Shown here one piece after another: positions 10,891 through 22,793 of a DNA stretch of 64,000 bases. The notes under the pieces were generated by a model that made no database searches, had not been told where the DNA came from, and was given only the letters and a program-made list of their open reading frames with translations. This DNA is from Centrapalus pauciflorus. Its lineage: Eukaryota > Streptophyta > Magnoliopsida > Asterales > Asteraceae. The first letter of the stretch is position 1; each line of letters begins with the position of its first letter. The stretch is taken from assembly GCA_020465985.1 (NCBI GenBank), contig JAANYP010002078.1, positions 287,187 through 351,186 of the forward strand, read 5' to 3'. Position numbers and translations under genes: made by a program.

Positions 10891-11287
10891 TAATAGTCAC
10901 TTAGTTACACAATTATACTTTTTGAACAAAACCCACCAAAAAGAAAATCATTCTTTCACTTTTATCTTACAAATTTATCTATTTTCTCTCAACCGTTCCC
11001 TCTTTGTTGATATTTCCGGCTACATAGCCAAAATTCCAGTGAACTTCGACGCGTTTTTCGTCTCAACAAAAAAGTGAATATCACCATATAGTCTTTTGAG
11101 TCGACCATAGCCTTTTGAGTCGCGGGAGTGAAGAGTTGCCGATTAGAGCAAGACTCGTTGGATTGAGTAAAGTTGCCGGGGTGAAAGAATGAGCAACTCG
11201 GTTCACGTAACATTTGAATAAAAACAATACAGTTGAGTAACAAAAAAACAAGAACCAAGAATTATGATTCTGACTTGTTACACTAAT
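10891..11287. other. Unassigned interval
   Basis: Low-copy-looking sequence with short open frames on both strands that lack recognisable motifs. It could be the upstream part of the LINE or host DNA. Confidence 0.3.
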
Positions 11288-11597
11288 GTGACGTTTGGTT
11301 CGTGTAATAGAATTCGATGGATATGGAATTTATATTTAGCTTGTTTATAATTTTTGATAACCAATGTAAATGGTTAAATTTTATGTATAATTCATCAAAT
11401 TTACTTGTTTATAGGAATTTGACATTACTCCTAACTCATACATGAATTAAATTCCAACATATATATAAATTAAATTCAAGTCTACATCTCTAACTAATAC
11501 TAAAAACCATCTTCTGCCTTCACCATCAATTATATTAATAACTAATATTTAAATTCCAACTCTTTCGAAATTTCATTTCGTGAACCAAACGTTAGGT
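11288..11597. mobile_element. MITE, probably Tourist-like
   Basis: Inverted ends acgtttggttcgtg and cgtgaaccaaacgt enclose about 300 bp of AT-rich sequence. TAA near both ends is compatible with a Harbinger-type target duplication, but the precise boundary is unclear. Confidence 0.65.
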
Positions 11598-11599
11598 AA

Positions 11600-12806
11600 G
11601 TTGAATTTTTGGATAAAATCTATGTAACATATTTTTATAAACAACTTCCTAACAAGACATATGTCAAATTTTGTGTAACAACTAACAAGTACATGTCATA
11701 TGGCTATTTTGTGAAAATCAATTCAATTTTGACTACTTTGAAGTAATACATATCCTAATATGGTTATTTCTGTCTTTATATAAAAATGAAAAAAAAAATT
11801 TAGAATTTTGTTTATTAAAATACCATATAATTAAAAGAAAATGTTAGCAATCCAAACCTCACGATATCAACACACGTTTGGCCACCTGTAAAACCCAACT
11901 CTTTTTCGGTTCATCAAAACCTAAAAGGCATGTGTTGTTTCTTTGCTTCTTAACTTTTAATGAAAGTTAATGATTCTATTAAAAAGTAAATAAATAAACA
12001 TGTAATCGAATTAAAAGAGTTAAAATTTACTTATACTGTTTTTAAAACTTTAGACACAAAAAACGTGAACTAGAATTTTTATTAGATCGACTTCATCAAA
12101 ATTTATTGTTGAAGGAATACATCTGTCATGACTAATTGTAATTAATATTTAAATCTATATTTTTATATATATAATAAAGGAGAACACAAATTGTCACTTG
12201 CATTTTATTTAAAAAGATAAATGCATATTATAGTTTTTAAAATAAAATAAAAAATAAATACAAATTCATTATTTCAAAGATAAATACATTTTATTATTTT
12301 TTAAATAAAATAAAATAAAGATAAATACAATTCATTATTTTTAATATGTAAACATTAATATACAATTACTATCCACTATTTAACATAAAATAATAAAATA
12401 ATTAAGATTGCATTTGAAAAGAAAAAAAACTAATAATAAATAACATAAATCATAAAGATTATATAATTTAAAAAATAAATAAATAAAATTTTATTTGAAA
12501 TGAAAAATATAATATTAATAAATAACACCAGAAAAAGTAAATAAACATTTTTAATTCTAATATAAAATAAAATATAAATACAATTATAATAATCTATAAA
12601 TATAATAAAGGAGAATATTAAATGTCACATGTCAGCTCCTCATTTCATCAGAAAAGATAGATCAAACTTACTATTATAAAAACATAAAAGATACAATTTA
12701 TATATTTTTTTTAAATGAACACTTTCTATTATTTGTTAATCTATAAATAAGAAAATATAAATATAAAAATTATTTTAAAAAATATAAATACATTCTATTA
12801 TTTTTA

Positions 12807-12809
<3 letters not shown>
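11600..12809. other. AT-rich interval with two Helitron-like 5' ends
   Basis: At 12154 and 12593 the sequence reads tctat..., then ataataaaggagaa and atgtcac. This is the typical start of plant non-autonomous Helitrons and is similar to those at 20563 (minus), 25449 and 56985. I could not find matching 3' hairpin/CTAGT ends, so only the starts are supported. No gene is visible. Confidence 0.45.

Positions 12810-12874
<65 letters not shown>
12810..12874. repeat. (TA)n microsatellite
   Basis: About 65 bp of TA, next to the foldback element on its right. Confidence 0.9.
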
Positions 12875-12879
<5 letters not shown>

Positions 12880-12891
12880 TATAAATTTTAT

Positions 12892-13429
12892 TCAAATAGC
12901 TCTGAACTTTCGACTTTGTACACATTTATGTAGTAAACTTTTTTTTGTGCACATTTGGTAGTCAAAGTTTCAAAATTGTTCCAATTTGGTAGTTGGCGTA
13001 CTTGTTAACCGGTTGCGTCCGGTTTCGATGCCTATGTGGACAATTTTTTAATGACGTGGCTACCCGTTTTTATATTATTACCCGGTTTTATCTATGTGGC
13101 AACTCATTTTTTAAAATCACCTGGTTTTTAATACCCGGTTATAAACTCGATTCTTACAAGTTGGATCGATCGTATGAAAAACGAACCGGGTTTATAACCG
13201 GGTGATTTTAAGAAACGAGTTGCCACATAGATAAAACCGAGTATAATATAAAAACCGGTAGCCACGTCGTTAAAAAATTGTCCACATAGGCATCGAAACC
13301 GGAAGCAACCGGTTAACAGGTACGCCAACTACCAAATTGGAACAATTTTAAAACTTTGACTATCAAATGTGCACAAAAAAAAGTTCACTACATAAATGTG
13401 TCAAAAGTCGAAAGTTCAGAGCTATTTGA
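12892..13429. mobile_element. Foldback MITE with arms of about 250 bp
   Basis: The left end tcaaatagctctgaacttt is repeated inverted at the right end, and the arms stay complementary almost to the centre near 13160 (for example aaccggttgc / gcaaccggtt). The two short frames at 12993 and 13128 (minus) are mirror images produced by the arms, not genes. No clear target duplication was found. Confidence 0.88.
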
Positions 13430-13960
13430 TTTCATTTTCCCTTCTTATAATTAACTACTAACACCCTATTTTTCAAGGCAACAAATTCTATAAAACAAAA
13501 ACAAAAGCGTAAAACCAAAGCGAACACATCAAGAATACACGCACAACAAATACAAACACTTTCCAAGCAATGATGACCTCAACAAGTTAAAAACCAAATA
13601 GTACGATTCCATACGTTAACTAAATTAACTACTTACCTCTTGCCAACGTTAAGTACTATTCCATACGTTAACTAATTAATAAACATAATATATATTAAAA
13701 TTTTAATTCCAATTTCTTTGAACTTAAGTTGGAGGCCAAGTAAAGGCTAAGGTACCGTTTGGATCGAAGGAATTTGATATGACAAAATTTAAAAATGACA
13801 AAATTTTGATATGGCAGGATTTGAAATGTTAGAACTAAAAAAATGAAAGGATTATAAAAAGCTTAGTTTTAGGGAATATATAATAAGAGATTGGAATAAT
13901 ACCAAACGCTAAATGAAATTAAATATCTCACTCTTTTTACAACAAAACGTTATATGTAAG

Positions 13961-15131
13961 CAGTGGCGGACCCAGAATTTTTTTTTTATGGGGGTCGGAA
14001 TTTAACAGCTTTGAGAGTGTAAGTGCTTGTGACTTCAACTTTTTTTTTTTTATTTCAAACTTCCGGGTCGATTTATCTAGATCATGTAATAAAACAAATA
14101 CGTAAATAATACGATTTCATTAATCGTTACAAACTTACAAACAAACAAAAACTACATTCTAAAGTTGGCCCCTACGAGTTTTCTTTCGGAGGGATCCCAT
14201 GGAAGATCACTCAACTCAATTACTTGTGGTATTTGTGGAAAAGTATTAGAAGCTCTTCCACTTGACGGAGTTTCAGATCTTGATAACTTTCTTTTCAAAA
14301 ATCGATCCATATTGATATTGTCTAATGAAATAAAACAATTAAATAAATGTAACTTAATATTAAACATTTAAAAATCTTAACTCTTAATTATTAAATAAAT
14401 AAATAATAGTTTAATCAATTAATCTATTAAACTAATAAATTCATATATCAATTATAAATACAAAAGATTTAAAAAAAAAAATTTATACATAACTCTCAAC
14501 TGAGAGTTTGAGACTTTGAGAAGTGAGAAGAGAGAGTGAGAGACGCAGCAGACGCTTTTGAAGGTTTGAGGCTTTGAGCCTTTCGTTTTGTGCTCAGCGG
14601 CGCCGGCGACACACTCACACAGTCACATACCCAACCAGACAGCGGGCGGCGCGCGGAGGCCAGCGGGCGGCAGGCGGCAGCGACAGGTTCGTGTGCGTTG
14701 TTTCTTTATCTTCTTCGGTTCTTCCGGTTCCCCTAATCCCCATTTCTTTCTGTTTTCGATTGGAAGACCTAATCCCAAACCCAGGAGACAGCTGACCCTA
14801 ATCCAAATTTCAAACCCAGGCCCTTCCCCTCCCCGTTTTTTGAAAGCGCAATAGAGTAGCCCACTGCCCACAAAACTAAATTTTTAAGTTTTTGGCCCCA
14901 ACCCTTTAATTATTTATTAAATAGGTAACCAACTATTACGTATATGTATATTTTTTTAGATTTTGTATCATACTTTTTTATATATAAAATTTTTTAAAAC
15001 TTATCAAAAGTATAGGGGTCGAACTTGAAAAATCATCGGGGTCGGAAATTTTTTAACTATATATATAACACGTAAAAAAAATTTTATCGGGGTCGTTTGA
15101 CCCCTACCCGCAAAGGCTAGGTCCGCCCCTG
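13961..15131 (-). mobile_element. hAT element, 1171 bp, with 8-bp target duplication
   Basis: The ends are cagtggcggacccag and ctaggtccgcccctg; perfect flanking repeats tatgtaag lie at 13953-13960 and 15132-15139. The interior has a GC-rich block (14580-14700) and the start of a transposase on the minus strand. It lacks the catalytic and dimerisation domains, so it is an internally deleted derivative of an autonomous hAT. Confidence 0.93.
14152..14310 (-). pseudogene. N-terminal fragment of a hAT transposase (TTF/MYM-type family)
   Basis: From the ATG at 14310 the frame begins MDRFLKRK, followed by a serine-rich stretch and ELSDLPWDPSERK. This is the usual start of plant hAT transposases that resemble zinc finger MYM-type proteins. 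It stops after about 52 codons, with no zinc finger, RNase H-like core or C-terminal dimerisation region. A similar but more decayed copy seems to lie near 38900-39120. The family call is from memory of the N-terminus and is moderately sure. Confidence 0.6.
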
Positions 15132-15199
15132 TATGTAAGTATTTTGATATTCATATCATTATTGAGATTTTTAAATCCTTCAAACCAAACATACCCTAA

Positions 15200-15775
15200 G
15201 AGTGTCTTTGATTTAACACTTACGGTTAAATAATGAAATAACACATTTATTCAACATAATTGTTCATTGATTTAGTAATCCTCGTATCTTTTAAAAACCT
15301 TTGATTTCACTTTTATCTATGTGTGTGTGCACGCATGCACATTACATATAGCAATTCAACGCATGGATACAAACATGCACAAAGCCTGAAAATGTTAATA
15401 AAAGCTTGAACTAAATTCTCATAAACTAAAGCTCGAATTATTATATCGTTCAAGCTTGTATGAACAAGTAGTAAAGTTGATATATTGTGGATCTTATTAT
15501 CCATTTTGAGGGATTCTAAATATACATATATTTTTTATAATCATGCGTTTCTCTTAATGTGATATATAAGTGATTAAGTCTAACAGTAGGTTTCACGTCA
15601 TTAGCAAAAAAATATGAGAAAAAGGTATTGTACCGTTAATAAAAATTAAAGAGAAAGAAGTGTATGTATTTCACAATCCTTCTATTTTCCGGTTCTTTTT
15701 CTTTCTATATATAGTATTTCATTTCATTAAAACAACCGTTGAAGCTGCTGCATTCATGATCATATGATAAAAATA
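15200..15775. other. Unassigned interval
   Basis: AT-rich sequence with a short GT/CA-rich patch near 15320. No gene, repeat boundary or RNA gene could be recognised. Confidence 0.3.
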
Positions 15776-15882
15776 AGGGAGAATTTCATATATATCACTC
15801 CAAAACTTCATAATATCATATATACCCAACTTAAAATTTTAATATCATATATATCCCTCCTAAATATCATAATATCATATAT

Positions 15883-18128
15883 TGTAACATCCTTGGATTT
15901 AAATTATTGTAATTGGATAATTAGATGAATTTTTGTATTAAGTTAAATTATTAAAAATGTTTATGTATCTGGATATATGGAAGTTAGTTGTTATTTTAAG
16001 AAATTAAGAAAATTTAAGAATTTAAATTTTAGTTATTAAGTATAATTGTTAAAAAGTTAGTGACGATGAAAATAGTGATGAAAATCAATATTTAATGGAA
16101 CCGGATAAGTTGAAAGGCTAAAAGTGTCAATAGCCGAAACTTTGGAATAAAGGACTCTTTAATGTCTTTCATTTCATTTCACCATTTGAACTTACAAGAA
16201 ATTCTCTCCATCTCTCTCTAAAAATTCTGCTGGAAATTCGAAATTTTGGAACAAATTCGTGGATTACATCTGAATACTAACAAGAATCGATTGGATTTAA
16301 GGTAAGAAGATAATTTTGAAGTTTTGAGGTTTTATTTTAAAGAATAAAGAAATGAAATTCGGATTTGAATCTGAATAAAAATGTTGATGCATGTATGTTA
16401 TATTAGTTGGAAATCAACTATTGAAGGTTTCTGAAGCATTTGAAACAAGAATCAACGGTTAATACGTCCAAAAAGGTTAGAAATCTGAGTTTTTATTAAG
16501 TTTTTGAGTTCTTGGAATTTTTGTTAATTTTGGTCCAATCTGGACGAATTAGTGTGTTATGAGTGGGGAAAATGATGTAAAAATACCCCAATAATGTTAA
16601 TAAAACATTAGGATTGATTGCATGTTGTTATAAATTGAATTTAGAAATTTTTAGTGAAAATCCGTAAGTTTCGAAGGCAAAACCTGCATGAGAACTCGGC
16701 GAGTTCAGGGGGAACTCGGGGAGTTCTCAAGAACATTTTGAATAAATCTTCAAAAATTCATAAGTGTTGAATCCGAATTCGGTTGGGACCCGAATTCGGA
16801 TGAAACCCGAAATTGGATAGGACCGAAATTAATTTAAGAACCCAATTCGGATGGACCCGAATTCGGATTGGTCAACCCGAATTCGGATGGGCCAAACCCA
16901 ATTCGGATGTGTCCAAAATCCGGCTGAGGATCCGAAATTCGGACATGAACTCGGCGAGTTCTATGGGAACTCGGGGAGTTCTATGCTGAACATGGTAATT
17001 CGGATGGGTTTAAAAGGACCCGAATTAATGGACAATTAAACACACATTTGGGATATCTGTTGAAACATATTAAGGCATATAATGAAGGGTTATGTGAGAT
17101 TGATAACACACTAAATGATGAGATTTAAATATGAGTTTCGGATGACGGTTCCGAATGTTGTAACACTTTCATTTATACAAATTGTTAAGGAACATATAAT
17201 AATGATATGTTTTCCTTATGGAAATGAAACAGGTCCCTTGTGGTGTTGTTTAACCCACAGTGGGGTACTTTGTGGATCCGGTTGAAATCCCGAGGAGAAA
17301 TAATATTGCTTAAAGTATAATAACGCACCCACTGTGAGTACCTTTGATTTTAACATTGTTGCATCTGCATTATGTTTGCATTGCCTGCTGCGGCATGTTA
17401 TTTCATATTCGTTTGGCACTCTACTAACATGCGTATATGTTGATGCACATTCATACTTGTTGCATGTCCGTTCATTTGTTGTGCATCCTTTCGATGGACC
17501 TGCGTGGTCGCATCTGTACTCTGATGTTACTGTGCTATATGACCAAGAGTTTGACACCTCTGTGGTCAGGATAGACAGTAAGTCATCCCCGATGTAATGT
17601 CTGCCTCAGATGGTTGGTTTTTTTCTTATGCCGAGTGTCAGCTCGAAGGAGCTGCGGCTCGGGTTTGCGTACCTTGGGTACGTGTGGAGTATACGGTATG
17701 TGTTACCGCGGTTACTCTGGGTGGCATCATAATGATTTGTAGAATGTGTAAAATCATATGGTATTCACTAAGCTTTAGCTTACCCCTTCAGTTGTTACAT
17801 TTTTACAGGAAAAGGGAAATCCGCTGCGGGACCATCTAGCTAGGACGCGTGTTGAAGTATTTGAAGATTACTATTGTTTTATCTTGGTATTTGGATTATG
17901 GATTTATTGTTATGTTAAAATTTGGGATGATGTAATTCTGTCAAGTTTGTAGACTTAGACGTGTAACCTATGTAGCACCGTAGGGTGTTGGACACAAATT
18001 TGTACTATTTTATTTTGTATTTTATGCTTCCGCTCTTTAATTAAGGTATCAGATCATTATGTTATTTATATGTTGGTGAATAATCCTGGGTGTTATGTAA
18101 ATGTGGTTAATGTGGCAAGGGTGTCACA
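15883..18128 (+). mobile_element. Solo LTR of a Gypsy-type element, 2246 bp
   Basis: It runs from tgtaacatccttgg to gggtgtcaca, with TG/CA ends, and perfect 5-bp flanking repeats tatat (15878-15882 and 18129-18133). There is no primer binding site, gag-pol or second LTR, as expected after LTR-LTR recombination. The start resembles that of the LTR at 6575. Between 16690 and 16985 it carries repeated palindrome-like motifs (gaactcggcgagttc, ccgaattcgg). The ORFs at 17334 and 17597 lie inside it and are not supported as genes. Confidence 0.88.
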
Positions 18129-18975
18129 TATATACCCAATTTTAATAAATAATATCATATATATCCCTCTTAAACATCATTAATATCATATATATATACC
18201 CAAATTCATTAATTTAACTATTTTTATAATATTTTAAACTCATAATTAATATTGCATATTAAGTATTGACTATTATACCCTTACTCATTTCTTCTTTCAA
18301 CTAAACTTCAAAATATCATATTTATCCAACTTAAATTAAAATATCATATCTCTTTATAATTTTATAAAATTTCTTTTTTGTAAACTTACTAAGTAAATTC
18401 TTTATAGTAAAACAGATTAACATTAACAATAAAAAAATTGTATTATATTTTTGTTCGTTTGTAATCAAATTGTATCGACTTATTATATTTTATTATTTAT
18501 TTTTTTCCTGCAGTTTTTTATATACAATTAAATGATTATATATTATGTTCTTTCTTTTATTTTCCTTTTCAATTTTATAGTTGTATTGCATTTTTTTAAA
18601 TTTAGTATATACTATTGTTTTCTATATACTTAAGTTTCTATTTTTTTTTCAAGTGTGCTTTCGTTTTTAATTATTGTTTTTCTAGTTTACTTGGATAAAA
18701 TTAACAAAAATAAATCACATAAAATTATTTAAAAAGATATGATATTTTTATTTAAATTGGATAAATATGATATTTTGAAGATTTTGTTGAAAGAAGAAAT
18801 AAGTAAGATTATAATAATCATTAATTAATAATCAATGTTAAATATGAGTTTTAAATGTTTAAAATATAGTTAAATCAATGAATTTAGGTATATATGAAAT
18901 TAATAATGCTTAAGAGGGATATATGTGATACTAATTATTAAAATTGGGTATATATGATATTATGATATTTACGAT

Positions 18976-18979
<4 letters not shown>

Positions 18980-19022
<43 letters not shown>
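18980..19022. repeat. (TA)n microsatellite
   Basis: About 43 bp of TA inside the right arm of the long-TIR element. Confidence 0.85.
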
Positions 19023-19026
<4 letters not shown>

Positions 19027-19304
19027 ATTAAAATTTTAAGTTGAGTATATATAATATTATGAAGTTTTGGAGGGGTGTATATGAAATTCTTCCTAAAAAT
19101 AATGACTATGAACATCATTTCCACATTTTCCAACTTGATTTTCATAGTTTGACACGTTTGTTATGATAACTATATTTATATATATAAACACATGGAGAAA
19201 AGGGGACTACAAACGCTACATCGTATCATTCAAAAACAAGTAAGATTTGATTTGTTTGTTTGTCGAAACATTCTAATTATATAATTGATTTATATATCTA
19301 ACAA

Positions 19305-20563
19305 GTTAGGTGGTATCCGTGCATTTGCGACGGATGTATACTTATGTATTTTTTAATTAATAAATAAAAAATAAGGTAAAATCATGTTAAATTAAATTAT
19401 ACTTTAAAAAAGTTTAAAACTCCAATAAATTATAAATTTTATGATGAACTGAAAAAATAAACCTAAAATTTGATTTACATAGATCTAAAACATTGCACTT
19501 GTTGTGTTGTAAATGCAACTTATATAAAATAAAAAATAAATTAAGAAAAATATTTTTTGATCTTATTTTATTATCAAATGTTAGTTACATGATGTTTTTA
19601 TTACTAACTCTCTCTCTCACACACAGACATTATTAATTCAAACAACTTTTTCATGCTTTCATGTTTAAGGTTTAATATATTTTTTACTTAGGCTTTTTTA
19701 GTTTAATTTAATTAAAAATCAATAGAACTGGTATATTACACTTTGTTATTAATCCCTACATGTATATTTTAAAAATTATTAATTTTGATCGTTCTTTCGT
19801 TAGTAGACTTATATATTTTAGATTAATAAAAAATCAAATCAATAAATTACATATATTAACTTTTATAAAAACTGAAGTAAAATGTAATTTTGTAGTGTTA
19901 AATTATAATATATTCAATTAATTTTCTATCGTCACATACACCACATAATAAGATAATTTAAAAAAAAAACGATAAACATCATTTCTTTTCATTATTTACT
20001 ATAAAATAAATTTAATGTTATAATAAATTAATACATGTAATATTCTCATATGTAAGAAAAATATTATTGATGATATATTTGTCACATGTTATATTAATTA
20101 GTTAATACTTGATAGAATATTTAACTAAAAAAACAAACTATTTATATATGATGATTAAAAAATAGTTGATGGTGCATGTTAGAAAAACCCCATTAAATTA
20201 TAATTAAATTGTGCATTTTAAAAAAACCCACTTATGAATAGTGAATTTGTTAGTGAATAATGTATATATGTATAATATGAATATGTTTATCGTCTTAGGT
20301 AGTTGTATTCACGTTTTTAGTATCTTTTGTAAGATCTAAATTCAAAAGAAAAATTAAAATGTATATATACAATAAATGATAATACCAAATGCTATGTGTC
20401 ACCTTTACGTTTTATCAAAAATAAAAATAAAAATAAATGTAGCTTATCATTAATTCAACTATAAAACTTGTGTTTAAATTGAAGTTGACACTTTAAAAGT
20501 CACGTTTTTTATGAGTGGTGGAGCATGACATTTTAATGTTCTCTTTTATTATGTATATATAGA
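19305..20563 (-). mobile_element. Non-autonomous Helitron-like element
   Basis: On the minus strand it starts A|TCTATATATACATAATAAAA and, near its other end, has a GC hairpin (ccgt...acgg, 19316-19334) about 10 bp before ctaac. The terminal bases deviate from the usual CTRRT, which lowers confidence at that end. No Rep/helicase coding is present. Confidence 0.6.
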
Positions 20564-20564
20564 T

Positions 20565-22341
20565 GAGCAAATAACCAAAAGTAGTAACAAATTTTGACAT
20601 TTTTATCATTAATAGTAACATTATTTATTTTTTATCATTAATAGTAACAATTTTTTATTTTTCTATCAATAATGGATGACATGTGAACCTGTTTAACAGG
20701 TCACCAACTTTTCAGTTATCAAAAATAGTAAAATCTTTTCAAATTTTTATCAATAATAGTAACATATCAAAATAAAATCATAATTTTTTTTATTTTATTA
20801 AGTTTTCTAACATGCCATAAACACCGTAATAAACCAAAGTTTTATTCCAAATATATATGGATAGATAATATTCGATTATTTATTAACAGTTATATTTAAA
20901 TGGATGAAAAAAATACTGTAAATCATTTCAATTTTCACTTTTCCAACAAAAAAAACTACGAACCATCATTTTCTTAGTTTTTTCGAATAAAATAATACAA
21001 ATCGTTTCATTTTTTAGTTTTTTCTAATCTAAATGGGTCATAATTTTTTTTATTTTAAAAAACAAAAAATCAAAATGAGTCTCAATATTTTTCATTCATA
21101 AAACTATAAAACACAATGAGTCATGGTTTTTCCATTCATTGAAAAACTAAAAAATGAATGAGTCGCGTACTTTTTCATTCGTAGTAATTTTCATTTGGAA
21201 TAAAATATTACAAAATGATCAGCTTTTTAGTAAATTCCAAACGAAATTGATTACAAACCATACAACTTTTAGTTTTCCCGAATGAAAAACTACGACCCAA
21301 TCATCTTTTAGATTTTTTTTAACAAAAAACCATAAATCATTTTGATTTTTCATACAAAATAATCGCAACTCATTAATTTTTGTGTTTTTAACAACGAAAA
21401 AACTATAAGTTATTCTAGTATATAGTTTCGTACAAGTGGTTATGTAGCGTTTTTTATGGATTACAATATTTATCATTTGGCAAAACTATAAACTGGAATA
21501 ATTCATAGTTTTTTCGTTGTTAAAAACACAAAAATAAATGAGTTGCAATTATTTTGTACGAAAAATCAAAATGATTTATAGTTTTTTGTTAAAAACATGA
21601 TTGGGTCGTAGTTTTTCATTCAGGAAAGCTAAAAGTTATGGTTTGTAATCAATTCCGTTTAGAATTTACTAAAAAGTTGATCAATTTGTAATTTTTTATT
21701 CCAAATGAAAAGTACTACGAATGAAAAAGTACGCGACTCATTCATTTTTTAGTTTTTCAATGAATGGAAAAACCATGACTCATTGTGTTTTATAGTTTTA
21801 TGAATGAAAAATAATGAGACTCATTTTGATTTTTTGTTTTTTAAAATAAAAAAAAACTATGACCCATTTAGATTGGAAAAAACTAAAAAATGAAACGATT
21901 TGTATTATTTTATTCGGAAAAACTAAGAGAATGATGGTTCGTAGTTTTTTTTGTTGAAAAAAGTGAAAATTGAAATGATTCATAGTATTTTTTTCATTCA
22001 TATTATATATAATTGTGAATAAATTATCGAATATATCTATCCGTAAATATTTGGAATAAAAATTTGGTTTATTTTAGTGTTTATGGAATATTAGAAAACT
22101 TAATAAAATAAAAAAATTATGTTTTTAGTTTGATATGTTACTATTATTGATAAAAATCTGAAAAGATGTTACTATTTTTGATAACTGAAAAGTTGTGACC
22201 TGCTAAACAGGTTTACAGGTCATCCATTACTATTATTGATAGAAAAATAAAAAATTGTTACTATTAATGATAAAAAAATAAATAATGTTATTGTTAATGA
22301 TAAAAACGTCAAAACTTGTTACTATTTTTGGTCATTTGCCC
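20565..22341. mobile_element. Mutator-like foldback element, 1777 bp, giant hairpin
   Basis: The two arms, about 860 bp each, are complementary over nearly their whole length and meet around a loop of about 50 bp near 21434-21484. The ends are gagcaaataacc and ggtcatttgccc. The 9-bp flanks tatatagat and tatataaat match at 8 of 9 positions, which fits a Mutator-type insertion. Frames such as 21219-21476 and 21798-22001 are arm shadows. A transcript would fold into a very long double-stranded RNA. Confidence 0.9.
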
Positions 22342-22423
22342 TATATAAATATGTTATATTTATAGATTCTAGATTTTAATTAATTGTAGCATATCACCAT
22401 AAGTTGATAACTTTTAAATTATT

Positions 22424-22560
22424 GAAGGGTTAATATTGAAAAAACCAAATGTTCTTTCTTCATTTTAGCGATTAACTTCTTAAACTTTTTTTTTGAACAA
22501 TTTAAATCCTTAATCAATTTTTGTCTTATTCAAATATATATAAGTTTAACTTGGTCCCGA
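22424..22560. mobile_element. MITE fragment
   Basis: The end gaagggttaatattgaaaaa matches the start of the element at 39323 (aaagggttaatatcgaaaaa). Only one end is seen. From here to 22793 there is a short CT-rich stretch with a 60-codon frame that I do not regard as a gene. Confidence 0.5.
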
Positions 22561-22793
22561 CTATGTGGATAAAAACTCTCTATCACTCCATCTCTCATAC
22601 ACTCGTATTCCTACCCTAGGTCGATGGCTCCTACATCTTTCTTCTTGTTCCACTCCATCCCATAACGTCATAAACACCGATGACCTCATTCTCAGCACCG
22701 CTTTTCTTAGCGGCCTCCTATCAAACAGACAAACTCCCACCGGTTAACGTCAAAGGTTATTTATCAATTTCACTAACTTCTTTAAACATATTC

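Larger units (their letters stand above)
13751..15196. mobile_element. Tourist-like MITE (about 267 bp without its insertion)
   Basis: The ends are ggtaccgtttgg and ccaaacataccc, with TAA on both sides (13748-13750 and 15197-15199). A related copy in the opposite orientation lies at 53526-53773. A hAT element at 13961-15131 splits this copy. Minus the insertion and one 8-bp duplication, the length agrees with the 248-bp sister copy. Confidence 0.85.
15776..19094. mobile_element. Long-TIR element split by a solo LTR
   Basis: agggagaatttcatatat at the left is mirrored by tatatgaaattcttcct at the right, and at least 100 bp of each arm is complementary (repeating units related to atatcatatatatccc). 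Flanking aaaaata is compatible with a target duplication. The net length without the 2.2-kb solo LTR is about 1.07 kb. A decayed relative of one end is at 44450-44560. It has no coding capacity and a (TA)n tract near its right end. Confidence 0.8.

Noticed and set aside
12993..13328. Two similar 70- and 66-codon frames facing each other
   Set aside because: Mirror translations of the two arms of a foldback MITE.
22565..22747. 60-codon frame in a CT-rich stretch
   Set aside because: No motif, no splice context and a position between MITE and LTR fragments.
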